A stretch of 64,000 nucleotides of DNA, taken from Marinobacter salinexigens. GTDB lineage: Bacteria; Pseudomonadota; Gammaproteobacteria; Pseudomonadales; Oleiphilaceae. The position numbers were made by a program, and so were the translations under genes. Within the stretch, counting starts at the first letter, position 1, and each line of letters begins with the position of its first letter. The notes below the pieces were generated by a model. It saw only the letters and a list, made by a program, of their open reading frames with translations. It was not told the origin of the DNA and searched no databases. Location: positions 792,223-856,222 of the forward strand of contig NZ_VTUU01000001.1 in the NCBI RefSeq assembly GCF_008370345.1, in the 5' to 3' direction. Of this stretch, positions 1 to 8,052 are shown piece after piece.

Positions 1-695
1 CCTGTGCCACGCATACCCATGGGCTGCGCCAGGCGCCGCTCTTCCAGAATCTCCAGGGCCCCCATGCCGGCACGGATGGTCGCATCCCGGTACTGCTCCG
101 TTGTCAGGTAGCTCTCTCTGAGGGATTGCCAGTCGGACGCCAGAGCTTCACTGTTGTTCTGGATGTGCTCTGCCACCGAGGTCAGCAGACGACAGGTGTT
201 GGCAGCGGGAAGCCCTGTGTCGGACGTGTTGAGCGGCTCATCGTAAAGCAGGTATTCCGCCATCGGGAACCCCTGAACAGCTACCCCCGACTGATCAACG
301 ACCTCGGGCGTTACCTCGGCATCGGACTTGATGAGGTACCTGGCTTTTTTGGCGATCAGGTTCTTGGGATCTGGCCAGAACTGCATTTGCCATGCGGTAT
401 TGTTGTTCTCAACAGGACCGAAGTCCACGAAGCGGACTTTTTGCCAGGACAGGAAGGCGTTCAGCCATGCCTGCTCGACGGACTTCCGTGAGGCGTAGTC
501 GGGAGACTCGCAGTAGGCCTCTGCAGCCCTGGAAAAGTCGCCAGCGTTGGTCGCGAGTGATTGATAGCCTGCCAGAATGGCGTCGTGCCATAGGCTTCTG
601 GCCTGTTGCTCGATGTCTACCTCTGTGCTCGCGCCCGCGTTGGCCGAGGCGAGGCTCAGCGCTGCGATGCCGATCAGCTTTTTCAGGTCCTGCAT
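1..695 (-). CDS. Imelysin-family protein, GxHxxE motif altered (C-terminus outside window)
   Basis: The frame opens at an ATG at 695 and runs off the left edge, so about 231 residues are visible. Residues 1-22 look like a signal peptide (basic start, hydrophobic core, ANAGA), so the product should be exported. The region around residues 142-147 reads GFPMAE where imelysins usually have GxHxxE. This matches the family branch in which the histidine is lost. It lies 9 nt after the di-haem gene on the same strand, and another imelysin gene follows upstream of that. The order imelysin / di-haem DUF1111 protein / imelysin resembles Pseudomonas PA4370-PA4372. The role is probably periplasmic iron or haem related, but the biochemistry of the family is not settled. 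Family call is firm, function is inferred. Confidence 0.85.
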   Translation of the reverse strand, partial: MQDLKKLIGIAALSLASANAGASTEVDIEQQARSLWHDAILAGYQSLATNAGDFSRAAEAYCESPDYASRKSVEQAWLNAFLSWQKVRFVDFGPVENNNTAWQMQFWPDPKNLIAKKARYLIKSDAEVTPEVVDQSGVAVQGFPMAEYLLYDEPLNTSDTGLPAANTCRLLTSVAEHIQNNSEALASDWQSLRESYLTTEQYRDATIRAGMGALEILEERRLAQPMGMRGT

Positions 696-704
696 GATGG
701 GTCC

Positions 705-2105
705 TCAGAGAGAATTCAGAAAATCGATGAGTGCTTTGCGCTCGTCTTCCCGCATTGCCCGGTAATGTGCTGCTGATGCCTTGGCTTCTCCATCATGCCA
801 GAGCACGGCTTCTTCCAGCGTCCGGGCCCGGCCATCGTGCAGAAAGCCGGATTTGGGGTTAACAACCTGGGCCATGCCAATGCCCCAGAGTGGCGGTGTG
901 CGCCATTCATTGCCGTTGGCCAGGAATTCGTCACGGCCATCGGCAAGGCCTGGTCCCATATCGTGCAGGAGCAGGTCGGTGTAGGGCCAGATGGTCTGGT
1001 TGCTCAGATCCGGTCTTGCAACGGTGGCGGTTTTGAAGGTTGGCGTATGACACCCGGCGCAGCCGGATTCATTGAACAGTTCCGCACCGCGCTGCACGGA
1101 TTCGGAATCCATATCCCGGCGGGCGGGAACGGCCAGGCTCTTCGCGTAGAACGTGACAAAGCCGGCAACCTTGTCGCTCACTTCCGGCGTACCGCCATCG
1201 GCGAACCGTTCACACTGCTGTTCAGGAGTGCAATCGGTGGCTGGCTTAATGGATGAGGTCAGCCCCATATCGCCGGCGAAAGCGCCCATGCTTTGTTGAT
1301 GTACATTGGGCTCCGCCGCTTTCCAGCCGAATCGCCCGGGCACGGTCTGCATACTGGCCAGGTCCCAGACTTGATTTAGCTTGCCGGAAATGCCGTCCTG
1401 ATTGTTGTCTTCCGGGTCTGCGAGTTGCTTGATATCTTCGATGGCGATGGCTTCCAGAAGCCCCATGCCGATCATCTGAGGCGCGACACGTGGAGAGATA
1501 AGAAGGTTCTCGGGAAGCGGGCCATAGTTGGGGTTTTCGATTCGGTATACCGGCTTGCGTAAGGTGACCTTGGTGCCATCGGCTAACATCTCGGTTTGAG
1601 GTGTCCACTCAACGATCAGGTCAGCTTCCGGTTTTGCCGCTGGCAGGGCTGCGGTCTGCAACTGGCTGCCATAGACCGGTGCAGGCTTGAAGCCATGCAT
1701 TCGGAGCAGCTTTGCATCGGTTTCCGGGTCAGCCGGAACGGCCAGGCGCAGGAACAGAGAAACCGGGGTTTCGTCTTTACCTGGGGGGTGTCCGCGACCA
1801 TCCTTGATATGGCAACCCTGGCAGGAATTGGTGTTGAACAGGGGGCCCAGGCCATCGCGGGCGTCAGTGCTGGCAGGTGCTTCAACCCAGGGATTGCGGA
1901 AAAAGCTGTTGCCAACGCTGAAGTCCAGGCGCTTGGTCATGGACAAGTTGCCCTGGGGCAGGGAATAGGCATTGGTGTCCGCCTGTTCGACGGTACCATC
2001 TCCGCCGGTGGCGGGGGTTGCCTGGATCGGGTAGCCGGAATGGGATTGTGCAAAAACGGGTGCGCTGGCTATCGCCAGGGCACCCCAAACAATAATTGGT
2101 TTCAT
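705..2105 (-). CDS. Di-haem oxidoreductase-like c-type cytochrome (DUF1111, thiol oxidoreductase family)
   Basis: A 466-residue exported protein with a signal peptide at residues 1-20 (ends VFAQ). Two CxxCH haem-c attachment motifs are visible: CQGCH at 95-99 and CAGCH at 349-353. The C-terminal stretch HDGRARTLEEAVLWHDGEA (about 424-442) is a typical conserved block of this di-haem family, which is distantly related to MauG/CcpA peroxidases. It should act in the periplasm as an electron-transfer or redox enzyme. The substrate cannot be read from the sequence. It sits 6 nt after one imelysin gene and 9 nt before the second, so the three are almost certainly co-transcribed from the promoter near 3556. 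Confidence 0.9.
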   Translation of the reverse strand: MKPIIVWGALAIASAPVFAQSHSGYPIQATPATGGDGTVEQADTNAYSLPQGNLSMTKRLDFSVGNSFFRNPWVEAPASTDARDGLGPLFNTNSCQGCHIKDGRGHPPGKDETPVSLFLRLAVPADPETDAKLLRMHGFKPAPVYGSQLQTAALPAAKPEADLIVEWTPQTEMLADGTKVTLRKPVYRIENPNYGPLPENLLISPRVAPQMIGMGLLEAIAIEDIKQLADPEDNNQDGISGKLNQVWDLASMQTVPGRFGWKAAEPNVHQQSMGAFAGDMGLTSSIKPATDCTPEQQCERFADGGTPEVSDKVAGFVTFYAKSLAVPARRDMDSESVQRGAELFNESGCAGCHTPTFKTATVARPDLSNQTIWPYTDLLLHDMGPGLADGRDEFLANGNEWRTPPLWGIGMAQVVNPKSGFLHDGRARTLEEAVLWHDGEAKASAAHYRAMREDERKALIDFLNSL

Positions 2106-2111
2106 CTCACC

Positions 2112-3407
2112 TCAGAACGAGTGACCTGCATCATCCGGAGACAGGGCCTGAATGCCCAGCTCGCGAGCCGCCTGTTCAATGGAGCCGGTCTGTTCGACCA
2201 GGGCCATGATTGCACCGTTGACGACAGTCGCGCCGGCGGCATTGCCTGGAGCGATCATCATATCAAAGCTCGTTGGGTTCTCGCTGCTCTCAGCCTTGCT
2301 CTTCATCAAGCCCAGCGCTTGCATTGAAGCTTCCAGCTGTGCAGTCAGTTTCACATCCAGCTCCGGGTTAGTCCGGGAGACCAGGTCAGACAGTGACGGA
2401 CCACTGACTTCGCTACCATCAACGCGCTCGTAGGTGCCGGTGTAGACATTCTGGATGCCTTGACCGTTGTAGTAGTGGGAGTTGTGGGTGTTGTCGCTGA
2501 AGCAGTCATGCTCGTCTTCGTAGGAGTTGGCTTCCAAAGCCACTTTCATTCGCTCACCGGCCAGCTCGCCCAGAGACAGGGAGCCCATACCGAACAACAT
2601 CTTCTGAACACCTTCGTTGGCATCGGCGGCGATCAGCTTGGCGCGGTAGTTGTCGCTTTGCTCAGGGGCCCACTGGGCAACCATCCACTCGAGGTCGGAG
2701 ACCAGGAGGTCAGTGACGGCATCCAGGTACTGCCCGCGACGTTCGCAATTGCCATGGGTGCAATCCGCGCCTGTGGCGTAATCGGTGACCGGGCGCTCAC
2801 CAGCACCGCTTTCAAAACCATGGAGATCCTGGCCCCAGAGCAGGAATTCGGTTGCATGGTAACCGGTCGCTACGTTGGCTTCGGAACCGCCAATCTCGTT
2901 GAGGCTTGCCAGTAATTCGGGGGTGATGTCCTGAACATCAAGCGTTTCGCCACCAACGTTGATACTGTTGCTTGCCACGATATTTGCGGTTGCACCGGCA
3001 TTGCCCAGTTCGTGCTGGTAGTCGTCTGCCTGAACGTAGTCGATCAGGCCTTCGTCCAGAGGCCACGCATTCAGTTGGCCTTCCCAGTCATCAACAACGG
3101 TATTACCGAAGCGGAAAACCTCGGTTTGCTGGTAGGGAACGCGGGCTGCCAGCCAGGCTTCCTTGGCTGCTTGCAGGTTGGCTTCGGTCGGGTTGGCAAT
3201 AAGACGGTCAGTGGCCTCGTCCAGAGCCTTCGCTGTGATCAGCGCGTCTTCAAAGTTGGCGTAGGCGAGGTCTGCATAATGCTCGACAACGGTAGCCTTG
3301 GTGACCGGCTGGGCATCGTCTGACGCCCACGGTGTATTAGCGCAGCCGGCGGTTACTACAGCTGCAATGGTCAGCGCCAGCGGGGCCGGGCGAAACGTGC
3401 TTTTCAT
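2112..3407 (-). CDS. Imelysin-family lipoprotein (IcmP-like, M75 family) with intact GxHxxE
   Basis: The protein carries GYHATE at about residues 182-187, the canonical GxHxxE motif of imelysins (peptidase M75 / EfeO-like domain). The N-terminus MKSTFRPAPL plus a hydrophobic stretch ending TAGC (Cys22) looks like a lipoprotein signal, although the -3 residue is threonine. I place the start at 3407 because GGAG sits 6 nt upstream of that ATG. The frame also opens four codons earlier at 3419. It is the first gene of the imelysin / di-haem / imelysin operon. It is probably iron regulated: a Fur-box-like sequence (3560-3578) covers the spacer of its likely promoter. The Pseudomonas homologue was described as an insulin-cleaving metalloproteinase. 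Peptidase activity here is not shown by the sequence. Confidence 0.9.
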   Translation of the reverse strand: MKSTFRPAPLALTIAAVVTAGCANTPWASDDAQPVTKATVVEHYADLAYANFEDALITAKALDEATDRLIANPTEANLQAAKEAWLAARVPYQQTEVFRFGNTVVDDWEGQLNAWPLDEGLIDYVQADDYQHELGNAGATANIVASNSINVGGETLDVQDITPELLASLNEIGGSEANVATGYHATEFLLWGQDLHGFESGAGERPVTDYATGADCTHGNCERRGQYLDAVTDLLVSDLEWMVAQWAPEQSDNYRAKLIAADANEGVQKMLFGMGSLSLGELAGERMKVALEANSYEDEHDCFSDNTHNSHYYNGQGIQNVYTGTYERVDGSEVSGPSLSDLVSRTNPELDVKLTAQLEASMQALGLMKSKAESSENPTSFDMMIAPGNAAGATVVNGAIMALVEQTGSIEQAARELGIQALSPDDAGHSF

Positions 3408-3550
3408 TGTGCGCTCCATGTTTTCGTACTTATTTATGTAAATAGAAAGAGTTATCGTTTAGATTATGTTGTCTAATCCCCTACAACGCAAGGGGGCTTT
3501 GCAGGCCTTGGTGATTGCGTAGATGGGAGAGAGTGAGTCAACAAGCGATA

Positions 3551-3602
3551 ATTATAAATTTTAATGAGAATGATTTGCAAAAAGTTCTTTAGGTGCTAGA
3601 TT
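3551..3602. promoter_or_regulatory. Divergent promoters sharing a -35 hexamer, overlapped by a Fur-box-like site
   Basis: The 19 bases at 3560-3578 match the Fur consensus GATAATGATAATCATTATC at 13 of 19 positions. The overlapping 15-mer from 3565 matches a 7-1-7 type site at 12 of 15. On the minus strand TTGCAA (3580-3575), 18 nt, then a perfect TATAAT (3556-3551) makes a promoter for the imelysin operon, with the Fur site in its spacer. On the plus strand the same palindromic TTGCAA, 16 nt, then TAGATT (3597-3602) points to the small ORF at 3640. Binding of Fur would plausibly block both directions. Promoter calls are by eye. Confidence 0.55.
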
Positions 3603-3639
3603 CAGTTCAGGTCGTGCTCACACCAATGGAGGAAAGACC

Positions 3640-3786
3640 ATGAGCGAATCGGTTGTTCACCTGGCAGGCTCACCAGAAAGCATCTTTTCGGCATGGCAGT
3701 CGCTTAGCAGATCGGGAGAAAAAGGGAAGAGGCGGCATCAGGCCAGGGGTAAGCCCCGCAGCAGATCGGTCAATGAGGCGCGCTGA
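3640..3786 (+). CDS. Small basic ORF of 48 residues with a strong Shine-Dalgarno (unrecognised)
   Basis: An ATG at 3640 is preceded by GGAGGAAAGACC, one of the strongest ribosome binding sites in the window. The frame runs 48 codons to TGA. The product starts MSESVVHLAGSPESIF and becomes strongly basic from about residue 24 (many Arg/Lys). I do not recognise a family. It lies downstream of a candidate plus-strand promoter whose -35 overlaps the Fur-box-like site, so it could be an iron-controlled small protein or a leader peptide upstream of rlmJ. It is too short for coding statistics by eye and may be chance. Confidence 0.35.
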   Translation: MSESVVHLAGSPESIFSAWQSLSRSGEKGKRRHQARGKPRSRSVNEAR

Positions 3787-3824
3787 ATTCTACTGCGCGA
3801 CTTTCCGGAAGGTGTCCTCTTGCG

Positions 3825-3870
3825 CCGATAGGGCTCTGTCGGGCTTAATGGCTCCCGAAACCTGGGAGCC
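3825..3870 (+). promoter_or_regulatory. rlmJ 5' leader: two hairpins, the second sequestering the Shine-Dalgarno
   Basis: A perfect 7-bp stem GGCTCCC (3850-3856) / GGGAGCC (3864-3870) with a 7-nt loop ends 5 nt before the rlmJ ATG at 3876. The only good Shine-Dalgarno for rlmJ, GGAG at 3865-3868, lies in the 3' arm, so in the folded RNA it would be masked. Just upstream, 3825-3842 can form a second hairpin (CCGATAG/CTGTCGG with one G-U pair). Bases 3832-3836 (GGCTC) could instead pair with GAGCC at 3866-3870, so alternative folds are possible. Confidence 0.45.
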
Positions 3871-3875
3871 TGACC

Positions 3876-4715
3876 ATGCTGAGCTATTTACACGCCTTTC
3901 ATGCCGGCAATGTTGCCGATGTGCAGAAACACGCCGCGCTGACGCTGACACTGTCTATGATGCAGGCCAAAGCATCAGGTATAGCGTGTTTTGACACCCA
4001 TGCCGGCAGTGCCGTATACGATCTGAATAGTGACCGGGCCCGCAAGACCGGGGAATCCGATACGGGTATTCAGGCTCTTTGGATGCGTCGGAGGGATCTT
4101 GTCTCTGAGGATTGGAAGCCTGTGCTGGCGTTGCTGGATCAGTTGAATCCGAAACAGGACCGGCTTCGTGTCTATCCCGGGTCTCCGTCCTGGTTTCGCC
4201 ACTTTCTCCGGACAGACGACGCCCTCACTACTTTCGAATTGCATCCCTCCGAGGGTGGCCGGTTGTCAGACTGGGCAGCCGGACAGAAAATCCGGGTGTT
4301 GCAGGAAGATGGTCTGAAAGGCCTGTTGAAACAACTTCCACCCCGGCAACCAAGGTTGCTGACACTGGTTGATCCGTCCTATGAGATCAAATCCGATTAC
4401 TCTGATGTTGCAGACACGGTGCATAAGGCGTGGCGAAAGTGTCGGCATGGGGTCTATCTTATCTGGTATCCGATCCTCACAAGCGGGTTGCAGCAAGGGC
4501 TGGTATCGGCCATCGAAAACAGTGGCATCACCAAGGTGTTACGCAGTGAGGTGAGTCTGAAACTGCCACCAGAACGCGGCATGACCGGGTCTGGTATGCT
4601 GATTGTTAATCCTCCGTGGGGGTTCGGAGATCGGTTGTCGGCCATGATGGATGATGTTTCCGGGGCGCAGTGCCTGAACGTTAAACACCGTCTGGATTGG
4701 CTGGTCCCTGAATAA
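3876..4715 (+). CDS. rlmJ: 23S rRNA (adenine(2030)-N(6))-methyltransferase RlmJ
   Basis: A 279-residue protein starting MLSYLHAFHAGNVADVQKH, the highly conserved RlmJ (YhiR) N-terminus. Family members methylate N6 of A2030 in 23S rRNA using SAM. The cofactor region THAGSAVYDL (41-50) and the catalytic DPSYE (166-170, DPPY-type motif of N6-adenine methyltransferases) are present. Length agrees with E. coli RlmJ (about 280). It is the first of a run of plus-strand genes, with 34 nt to the next. Its Shine-Dalgarno is buried in a leader hairpin, which suggests translational control. Confidence 0.95.
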   Translation: MLSYLHAFHAGNVADVQKHAALTLTLSMMQAKASGIACFDTHAGSAVYDLNSDRARKTGESDTGIQALWMRRRDLVSEDWKPVLALLDQLNPKQDRLRVYPGSPSWFRHFLRTDDALTTFELHPSEGGRLSDWAAGQKIRVLQEDGLKGLLKQLPPRQPRLLTLVDPSYEIKSDYSDVADTVHKAWRKCRHGVYLIWYPILTSGLQQGLVSAIENSGITKVLRSEVSLKLPPERGMTGSGMLIVNPPWGFGDRLSAMMDDVSGAQCLNVKHRLDWLVPE

Positions 4716-4749
4716 GTGATTGGGGCAGGGTTATGCAGGAGCATTGTGA

Positions 4750-6012
4750 TTGACGGAAAATCAAAAACCAGCCACTGAACCATCCAGTTTGCCGGGAGGT
4801 TTGATTCCTCCGGAACAATGGAAACTGCCGGAAACCTCCGTTCGCAGGACGGTCAAAGGCGGCATCCGTCACCTTCTTGATCAGCTCAGGGCAGGTATTT
4901 CGGTTGAGGATGAGCCCTTTCAGAGTCTGGATGATCTTCCTGTGCTCTCTGCGTCTCAACGCCACCGCTTTGCCCCGGAGCCCGATTTCGCTGCGGTCGC
5001 TAATACCATCCTTGAGCAGTTAACGTCTGACCACAGTGGGAATTCAGCTGTCGGGACGGTGCGGCTTATTGTGGCCCCGCCATTTTCAGGTATCCGGGAA
5101 GCGCTTGCACGACTACCGGTGGTTTCTGGCAAAGAAAGCGAACAATCCGGTTGGCGGGTAGTTGCTCCGCCAGATGAGCTCCTGATGGACGATGCTTCAG
5201 CCCGGCAATGGTGGGATCGGCAGGATCTGGAAGAGCCCTGGGTGATCCCGGAGCTGGCTGATTTCTGGCTGCGGCATACCTCTGGCCTGGCATTGGTCAG
5301 GGAGTTGTTGCGGCGGCTGTCGGCCGGTGCGGCCGGCCAGGGCATTGTCGGGTGCTCAAGCTGGTGCTGGCAGTTCTGGCGCGGCTACTGTCCGGATCTG
5401 CATGTGTCGCCACGCTGCCCGGCCCCTCTGGATGCTGAACATCTTGGTTGTTGGCTGGAGGCGCTTTCGCATCAGAGTGGCCGAAAGCCAGTGATCGCCC
5501 GCATGACCAATGACGGTCTGTATGTGTTGCCCCTTGAAGACGACAGGGCCGGAAAGAAGCTCAAACGCAGCACCTTTCTTCGGGATCTGGCATCCACTTC
5601 CCGTGGTATTCATGGAGTGGCTCTTGCGATCTGGCAGCGTGCGCTCAGGGCTCGACCCGAAGAAGAGGCAGATCAGGAAAGTGACACCGTTGTGGAGGGC
5701 AGCAGCCGGTTGCCCCAGTGTTGGGTAGCCCCTCTGGAGCAACTCAGTTTTCCGGTTATGCCGCAGAGCAATGGGCGGGAGCTGGGATTTGTCCTGCACG
5801 CACTTCTGTTGCACGACGGGCTGAATGAGACGTCGTTGGAACTGGTCACCGGCTTATCGAACGATGGCATTGCCCATGTGCTGTCCCGACTGATGAGGGC
5901 GGATATTGTTTCCCGCGCCGATCCTGCCGGACACTGGCATGTGACCGCTCTGGGGTATTTGACGGTTCGGCGCCACCTGCAGAGTTGGGGGTTTCCGGTT
6001 GATGGCTTCTGA
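4750..6012 (+). CDS. Unrecognised 420-residue protein, possible degenerate P-loop region plus winged-helix-like C-terminus
   Basis: I do not recognise the family. The frame begins at TTG (4750), immediately after an in-frame TGA, with GGAG at 4738-4741. No early ATG exists, so the TTG start looks real. Residues about 105-115 (RLIVAPPFSG) resemble a nucleotide-binding loop that has lost its GK[ST]. Residues 197-211 are rich in Cys and Trp (GIVGCSSWCWQFW). The C-terminal 75 residues (helix-rich, LSNDGIAHVLSRLMRADIV, then a short strand pair) look like a winged helix. There is no signal peptide or membrane segment, so it is probably cytoplasmic. It lies 11 nt before an MscS-type channel gene and may be co-expressed with it. 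Confidence 0.75.
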   Translation: MTENQKPATEPSSLPGGLIPPEQWKLPETSVRRTVKGGIRHLLDQLRAGISVEDEPFQSLDDLPVLSASQRHRFAPEPDFAAVANTILEQLTSDHSGNSAVGTVRLIVAPPFSGIREALARLPVVSGKESEQSGWRVVAPPDELLMDDASARQWWDRQDLEEPWVIPELADFWLRHTSGLALVRELLRRLSAGAAGQGIVGCSSWCWQFWRGYCPDLHVSPRCPAPLDAEHLGCWLEALSHQSGRKPVIARMTNDGLYVLPLEDDRAGKKLKRSTFLRDLASTSRGIHGVALAIWQRALRARPEEEADQESDTVVEGSSRLPQCWVAPLEQLSFPVMPQSNGRELGFVLHALLLHDGLNETSLELVTGLSNDGIAHVLSRLMRADIVSRADPAGHWHVTALGYLTVRRHLQSWGFPVDGF

Positions 6013-6023
6013 AGGAGTAGGAT

Positions 6024-6824
6024 GTGGGTGATCTTGGCCTGAAAGACGCGTTTGCCACCGTAACCTCTGAGGCATTGCTGCAGGCTCTGCTGGTGATTTT
6101 GATCGCGTCGGCGCTCGTTTTTGCTATTCAGAAAGCCCTTCCAAAACTGGCGGGCAAGGTCGGGGGCAAACCCCGTCTGTACCTGCTGGCAATGGTGCCT
6201 TTGCTGAGGCTTTTGATCATTATCGCCACCATCATTATTGTGGTGCCGATTCTGATCGAGCCATCCTTCGAGAACATGGTGGCTATATTCGGGGCCCTTG
6301 GGCTGGCGGTGGGGTTTGCTCTGAAAGACTACGCTAACAGTCTCATTGCAGGCATCGTGACCCTCTACGAAATGCCTTACCGCCCGGGTGACTGGATCGA
6401 AGTGGACGGAAAATACGGCGAAGTCCGCTACATCGGTTCCCGCACGGCAGAGATTGTCACGCCGGACGATTCCGTTGTCATCATTCCCCACAGTACCCTC
6501 TGGAACTCGCTGATATCCAACGGCAACGACGGTACTGATAATCTGATGTGCGTAGCGGAATTCTATCTGGAACCGAACCATGATGTTCGTCGCGTGCTGA
6601 GCCTGCTGCGGGATGTCGCCTTCACCAGCCCCATGACCCGCACGTGGATGCCGGTAACGGTGGTTGTTTCGAACCAGCCGTGGGGAATGAAGTACCGGGT
6701 AAAAGCCTATCCGAATGAGCCAAAGGAGCAGTTTCACTTCGTCACTGACCTTACTGCCCGTGGTGCTGGGGTCCTGGCCGCAGAGGGAGTAGGATTTGTT
6801 TCTGCTCCGGTAGCCGGCGACTGA
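6024..6824 (+). CDS. Small-conductance mechanosensitive channel, MscS family
   Basis: A 266-residue protein with three hydrophobic segments (about 18-36, 54-74 and 80-98). The third reads GALGLAVGFALKDYANSLIA, the glycine/alanine-rich pore helix typical of MscS. It is followed by the beta domain (YRPGDWIEVDGKYGEVRYIG). It should gate solute release at the inner membrane during hypo-osmotic shock. The start is GTG at 6024 with AAGGAG 6 nt upstream; the ATG two bases earlier is out of frame. It follows the unrecognised gene by 11 nt. Length is close to E. coli MscS (286). Confidence 0.92.
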   Translation: MGDLGLKDAFATVTSEALLQALLVILIASALVFAIQKALPKLAGKVGGKPRLYLLAMVPLLRLLIIIATIIIVVPILIEPSFENMVAIFGALGLAVGFALKDYANSLIAGIVTLYEMPYRPGDWIEVDGKYGEVRYIGSRTAEIVTPDDSVVIIPHSTLWNSLISNGNDGTDNLMCVAEFYLEPNHDVRRVLSLLRDVAFTSPMTRTWMPVTVVVSNQPWGMKYRVKAYPNEPKEQFHFVTDLTARGAGVLAAEGVGFVSAPVAGD

Positions 6825-6875
6825 AGCCCTCTCCGCTTGCTGATTTACTGTTCCTGATATTCAAGGAGTTTACTG

Positions 6876-7784
6876 ATGCCGAACCAGAAGCAGGCGATGT
6901 TTTTTGGTCTCGCGACCGTTCTGCTTTGGTCAACTGTGGCGACCGCTTTCAAACTGGCCCTGAGAGATCTGGCTCCCGTGCAGATGCTGCTGATCGCCTG
7001 TGTGTCCTCTATTGCTGTAATGGCGGTGATACTGATGCTGCAGGGACGGTGGTCACAGGTGTTTCAACTGAACCGGAGGCAGTATATCCAGTCCTTCGGA
7101 ATGGGGCTGATTAACCCCTGTCTCTACTATTTCGTATTGTTCGGAGCCTTTGATCGCCTTCCGGCCCAGGAGGCGCAGCCGCTGAACTATACGTGGGCGC
7201 TGGTTCTGGCTTATCTTTCGGTACCGTTTCTGGGGCAGCGGTTGCGCCGCCTGGATATTATTGCGGGTCTTATCTGCTACACGGGGGTTGTGGTGATTGC
7301 GACTCGTGGCGCGGTTACCTCTCTGAGTTTTTCTGATCCCCTCGGCGTGGCTCTGGCCATTGCCAGCACACTGGTATGGGCTTCGTACTGGATCATCGCC
7401 ACGAGAGATACCCGTGACCCGGTGGTCGGTCTGTTTCTGAATTTTGTTTTTGGTTTGCCGGTGATTACGCTGATCTGCTGGTGGACCGAAGGCTTTTCGC
7501 TGGGCTCGGGGACGGCCTTCGGAGCAGCGATCTACGTGGGTGTTTTCGAGATGGGTGTGGCCTTTGTACTCTGGTCCTACGCCATGAAGAAAGCGGAAAA
7601 CACGTCACGGGTCAGCAACCTCATCTTTATCTCGCCGTTCCTGTCCCTGGTATTCATTTACTTCATTCTTGGTGAACAGATACTGCCTTCGACCTATGTG
7701 GGGTTGGTTCTCATTATGGCCGGCCTTTGGTTGCAGCAGGTGAAGGTGCGCAATCGTGAAAGGGGGCTGGCCAATGAAGCCTGA
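6876..7784 (+). CDS. EamA/DMT-family transporter
   Basis: A 302-residue integral membrane protein with about ten hydrophobic segments in two repeated halves, the layout of EamA (drug/metabolite transporter) permeases. Visible family features include [20 protein letters not shown] in the first half and [20 protein letters not shown] in the second. An upstream CAAGGAG supports the ATG at 6876. The substrate cannot be predicted. The last codons overlap the ATG of the GIY-YIG gene, so the two are translationally coupled. Confidence 0.88.
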   Translation: MPNQKQAMFFGLATVLLWSTVATAFKLALRDLAPVQMLLIACVSSIAVMAVILMLQGRWSQVFQLNRRQYIQSFGMGLINPCLYYFVLFGAFDRLPAQEAQPLNYTWALVLAYLSVPFLGQRLRRLDIIAGLICYTGVVVIATRGAVTSLSFSDPLGVALAIASTLVWASYWIIATRDTRDPVVGLFLNFVFGLPVITLICWWTEGFSLGSGTAFGAAIYVGVFEMGVAFVLWSYAMKKAENTSRVSNLIFISPFLSLVFIYFILGEQILPSTYVGLVLIMAGLWLQQVKVRNRERGLANEA

Positions 7785-8052
7785 CTGGTTTCTCTACATG
7801 GTGAGGACAGCCCGCGGCGCACTCTATACCGGGATTACGACGGACGTACAGCGTCGTTTCAGCGAGCATCAGGCGGGCGCGCCCAAGGGCGCCCGGAGTC
7901 TCAGAGGGAAAGGTCCGCTAACTTTGGAGTTCCACGCCCAGGTGGGCGACCGGAGCCGGGCGTCGCGGCTGGAAGCCCGAATCAAGCAGTGGCCCAGGAC
8001 ACGAAAAGAAGCCTTGCTTCGTGGCGACGTCAGCCTGCCAGATGAGCTTTGA
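7774..8052 (+). CDS. GIY-YIG nuclease-superfamily protein (UPF0213/YhbQ-like)
   Basis: A small protein of about 92 residues with the GIY-YIG core [20 protein letters not shown] followed by the conserved [10 protein letters not shown] helix. Single-domain members of this size are widespread; their substrate is mostly unknown, and some act on DNA. I choose the ATG at 7774, which overlaps the end of the EamA gene by 11 nt and has GGGGG-rich sequence upstream, over the GTG at 7756. Its 3' end overlaps the convergent hydrolase gene by 23 bp. Confidence 0.88.
   Translation: MKPDWFLYMVRTARGALYTGITTDVQRRFSEHQAGAPKGARSLRGKGPLTLEFHAQVGDRSRASRLEARIKQWPRTRKEALLRGDVSLPDEL

Noticed and set aside
5673..6737. 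354-codon open frame on the minus strand
   Set aside because: It lies antisense to the unrecognised gene and the MscS gene, and its translation is rich in His/Arg/Gln with no family features. High GC gives long antisense frames here.
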